Assembly (NCBI GenBank): GCA_022013395.1
Contig: JAKLQL010000301.1
Coordinates: 1 to 7,982 of the forward strand
Direction of reading: 5' to 3'
Origin: Acetobacterium sp.
GTDB taxonomy: Bacteria > Bacillota > Clostridia > Eubacteriales > Eubacteriaceae
Length of the DNA: 7,982 bases
Below, piece after piece: positions 5,999-7,982 of the stretch. Position numbers and translations under genes: made by a program. How positions within the stretch are numbered: position 1 is the stretch's first letter; the number at the start of each line of letters is the position of its first letter. The notes beneath the pieces are model-generated. The model worked only from the letters and a program-made list of their open reading frames with translations, ran no database searches and was not told the DNA's origin.

Positions 5999-6688
5999 TT
6001 ATAGCATATTGGCACATGATGCCACTAGACATTCCACCCCAAAATCATCCATGGTAATTTCACATCCCGGTGAGATGACCACAACTCGATGATCCCAGTT
6101 CAGTGAAATGAACATTTCTAAAAGCTGCACGTCTCCCTGAGTGATAACAAAGTCCAGCTTCAGCACCTGGCTTAAATGTCTGGCACAATGAATCCACTCT
6201 TCCAGATCATAGGCACCGGTATCAATCATCATCAGTGACTTGTAGTTTTTAAACATGATTTCCATAATCATTTCGGCGCGTTTAGGGCCATATTTATTAA
6301 TGGCATAATGATATTCTTCTTTTAAGGATTTTCTCCCCAACATCCAGCCTTTGGTAATAAAATAAGTTTCACCGCGGGTGGATTTCAGACCTTTTTTATT
6401 ATGTAGCAGCATATGAATACAGTCTTCCGAACGGAGCAATGCCAGCTTAGTATGCTCACTTCGCAAACCGATTAGCGCTTTTCCGCAATTGCCATAGGCC
6501 AAAAGAATCAGGTCATATTCCTGGTGGTTGTCGATTTCTTTTTGCAGTTCCAGTTTTAGAAAGTCCGGATTGTTATGAAGTTCTGCACTCATCCAAATGG
6601 TATCATAATTGATGCCGGTATTCTTCATTGCCAAGCTCATCTCGTCCTGAATCATTCCACACGCAATTAATAAGATACTTTCTTTCAT
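5999..6688 (-). CDS. DUF1638 domain-containing protein
   Basis: A soluble protein of 229 residues with no signal peptide or membrane segment, spanning the whole DUF1638 fold. Recognisable elements are the N-terminal LLIACGM (Cys10), LHNNP (37-41), a hydrophobic strand with YGNCGKALIGL (65-75, Cys68), RSEDCIHMLL (Cys90), a middle region with TKGWM (112-116), and a C-terminal PGCE (207-210) plus Cys220 and Cys225. The seven cysteines, several in turn-like glycine contexts, would suit metal or corrinoid binding, but that is speculation. The family's biochemical function is not known to me; its members occur beside corrinoid methyltransferase genes. It is the last gene of a three-gene minus-strand set, 22 nt after the regulator, with Shine-Dalgarno GAGGT before the ATG, and is followed by a terminator. 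Confidence 0.85.
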   Translation of the reverse strand: MKESILLIACGMIQDEMSLAMKNTGINYDTIWMSAELHNNPDFLKLELQKEIDNHQEYDLILLAYGNCGKALIGLRSEHTKLALLRSEDCIHMLLHNKKGLKSTRGETYFITKGWMLGRKSLKEEYHYAINKYGPKRAEMIMEIMFKNYKSLMMIDTGAYDLEEWIHCARHLSQVLKLDFVITQGDVQLLEMFISLNWDHRVVVISPGCEITMDDFGVECLVASCANML

Positions 6689-6710
6689 CCTATACCTCAG
6701 TTATTCATAA

Positions 6711-7414
6711 CTAATCGAAAGAAGCAATTGCCTCCAAACCAGAATCATCACCGGTAAAGTACATAAGACCCCAACCAATGGGGTGATCTTTTTCATCCAT
6801 AAGCTTCTGTTCCACAACCAGAACAGGATCGCCTTCCATAATATCAAGAATTTGACTGACTTCGCCTTTTGCTGCCATGGCTCGAATTTTGAGTTTCTTA
6901 GTCATCGCAAAAATCGAGTTCTTTTTGGCGACCATTTCGGGAAATGTGGCATAACGAATCTCTTTTTCAACAATCGGAATGCCCCGATAATAGGGAATAT
7001 ATTTGACATCAAAGGCCTTAACGATGCCATCACTGACAAAAACCCGTTTCACGACAATGACATGCTTGTTTTCCGGAATTTCCAGATTAAAACCGACCTC
7101 GTAACTTGGTTTGACCACATTGACTTCAATGAGTCGGATTTCTTCACCTTTTTTTCGGTTGTCATCATTTCGTCAAAATGCAGGGTATACGAGTCCAAAT
7201 TTGGTTCACAAACATAGTTGCCCTTGCCGGGAATGGAATAAATATAGCCCTCATTGACAAGAACCGCCAGGCCTTTTCGCACCGTCATTCGACTGACATT
7301 AAATTCTTCACAAAGAAGATTTTCTGATTGAATGGCATCACCCGGTTTTATTTCTTCACTGGTTATTCTATTTTTTATTGCATCAACTATTTTTAAATAT
7401 TCGGGGGATCCCAT
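6711..7414 (-). CDS. GntR/HutC-type transcriptional regulator with UTRA domain, frameshifted at an A7 run
   Basis: A DNA-binding repressor or activator responding to a small ligand. The first frame from ATG 7414 gives a winged helix: ITSEEIKPGDAIQSENLL, then the recognition helix NVSRMTVRKGLAVL (39-52), then the wing EGYIYSIPGKGNYV (55-68). At seven A (7149-7155 on the plus strand) the frame leaves the fold and would stop at 7049 after 121 residues. One base back, the other frame reads GEEIRLIEVN, then VVKPSYEVGFNLEIPENK, and continues as a UTRA ligand domain to the TAG at 6711. With eight A the product would be 234 residues, normal for the family. Shine-Dalgarno AAGGTGG lies 7 nt before the ATG, and the start is 17 nt after the corrinoid gene stop, so the regulator is co-transcribed with that gene. 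No operator is identifiable here. Confidence 0.88.
7149..7155 (-). other. A_AAA_AAG heptamer at the GntR frameshift point
   Basis: In the zero frame of the minus strand the codons read GAA AAA AAG GTG, which contains the heptamer A_AAA_AAG in the correct phase for tandem -1 slippage, as in E. coli dnaX. A -1 shift here would give exactly E-K-K-G-E-E, joining the helix-turn-helix half to the UTRA half. No strong downstream stem-loop is evident, only a 4-bp GACT/AGTC pair. Confidence 0.7.
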
Positions 7415-7431
7415 TTTTCTACCACCTTGGT

Positions 7432-7982
7432 CTATTTATCATTATTTTTTTGACCTGCTTTTTCGATCATCCACAATTTGCATTTTTCAACACCCTGCAT
7501 CACGTCTTTTGTAGCAAAGTCAGCGCCAACAATTTGTCCGGCTTTTTCATCGATCACAGCGCCTCCGATAATCACCCGATAATCATCCCGGATTCCCCGG
7601 TTGACCAATTCGCAAACAACCGCTCGCATTTCATAAATAGTCTCCTGTTGCATGCCGCTTAAACCAATAATATCCGGTTTGACTGTTTCAATGGCCTCCA
7701 TAACCTGATAGAGGGAAACATCCGTCCCCAGATCGATGAGTTCAAACCCAGCCGTTCTGGCAAACGATCCAAAAATATTTTTGCCGATATCATGGCAATC
7801 ACCAAATACTGAAAAAAGCAGTAATCTGCCTATTTTATTCTTAGGAGTTACCTTTGTAATTTCCTTTAATTCTTCTAATTCCATGACTTCCTGAAAAATT
7901 ATCCCGGCAAATATCAAATCTGCAATAAAATAATCACTGGTTTCGTATAATTTACCGACTCGCTCCATTCCGGTTTGTAGCC
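7432..7982 (-). CDS. Corrinoid protein of a methyltransferase system (MtaC/MttC/MtbC-like), 5' end outside the window
   Basis: A cobalamin-binding methyl carrier: it accepts a methyl group from a substrate methyltransferase and passes it on, in acetogens ultimately to tetrahydrofolate. The frame is open to the right edge, and residues LQTG precede the Met at 7968, so that Met is internal (family context GMERVG) and about 35 residues are missing. Numbering from that Met: the last part of the helical cap domain (1-35, ending FAGIIFQEVMELEEL), then the B12-binding Rossmann fold with GDCHDIGKN (56-64; His59 the expected cobalt ligand), a S-x-L equivalent reading SGM (104-106), and IGGAVID with the GG pair (135-136). 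The substrate cannot be told from this protein alone. It is the first visible gene of the set that continues with the UTRA regulator and DUF1638. Confidence 0.92.
   Translation of the reverse strand, partial: LQTGMERVGKLYETSDYFIADLIFAGIIFQEVMELEELKEITKVTPKNKIGRLLLFSVFGDCHDIGKNIFGSFARTAGFELIDLGTDVSLYQVMEAIETVKPDIIGLSGMQQETIYEMRAVVCELVNRGIRDDYRVIIGGAVIDEKAGQIVGADFATKDVMQGVEKCKLWMIEKAGQKNNDK

Noticed and set aside
7049..7118. Treating the regulator as two separate genes, with the UTRA half starting at the ATG at 7118
   Set aside because: No ribosome binding site precedes 7118. The two halves are complementary parts of one GntR/UTRA protein, and the junction is explained by one base at the A7 run.
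7966..7968. ATG at 7968 as the true start of the corrinoid gene
   Set aside because: The frame stays open to the edge, family proteins read GMERVG at this point after about 35 more residues, and there is no Shine-Dalgarno.
1..7982. CRISPR arrays, tRNA or rRNA genes, phage genes
   Set aside because: No regularly spaced direct repeats, no cloverleaf with a TTCRANYC-like arm, no rRNA-like sequence and no phage structural motifs were seen in any intergenic stretch.

Overview
The window looks like a chromosomal segment of an anaerobic, corrinoid-using Firmicute, most likely an acetogen of the Acetobacterium/Eubacterium (Eubacteriaceae) type. This rests on moderate GC, strong Shine-Dalgarno sites, sigma-A-like promoters, a methyltransferase-type corrinoid protein beside a DUF1638 gene, a vitamin ECF S-component, and a MurE with a DNPA rather than a DNPR substrate motif. 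The genus is inferred, not proven.

Layout: (1) 1-99, the 3' tail of an unidentified plus-strand gene, then an 11-bp-stem terminator. (2) 228-722 (+), an ECF transporter S component ending in a bidirectional terminator shared with a convergent gamma-carbonic-anhydrase-like gene (786-1259, -). (3) 1398-3302 (+), a Uup-type ABC-F ATPase, followed after 53 nt by an exodeoxyribonuclease III gene (3356-4121, +) that is frameshifted in a 9-A run. (4) 4122-4343, the spacer between convergent genes, holding an inverted pair of palindromic GGGCGA/TCGCCC repeats (a REPIN/MITE-like unit) between two related AGCACCC hairpins. (5) 4344-5831 (-), murE behind a promoter with a perfect TATAAT. (6) 5945-7982 (-), a compact set transcribed in the order corrinoid protein (5' end outside the window), GntR/UTRA regulator, DUF1638 protein, then a terminator. 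The regulator is frameshifted at a 7-A run that forms the heptamer A_AAA_AAG.

The genes at 1-5831 are mostly independent housekeeping functions: vitamin uptake, translation or recombination ATPase, DNA repair and cell wall synthesis. The block at 5945-7982 is a functional unit. A corrinoid protein normally accepts a methyl group from a substrate-specific methyltransferase, the UTRA regulator probably senses the substrate or a related small molecule, and the DUF1638 protein is an uncharacterised partner. The matching methyltransferase is presumably just beyond position 7982.

Two genes in under 4 kb are broken by one base, each at a poly-A run. That pattern could be assembly error, true mutation or slippage-based recoding, and the sequence alone does not decide which.
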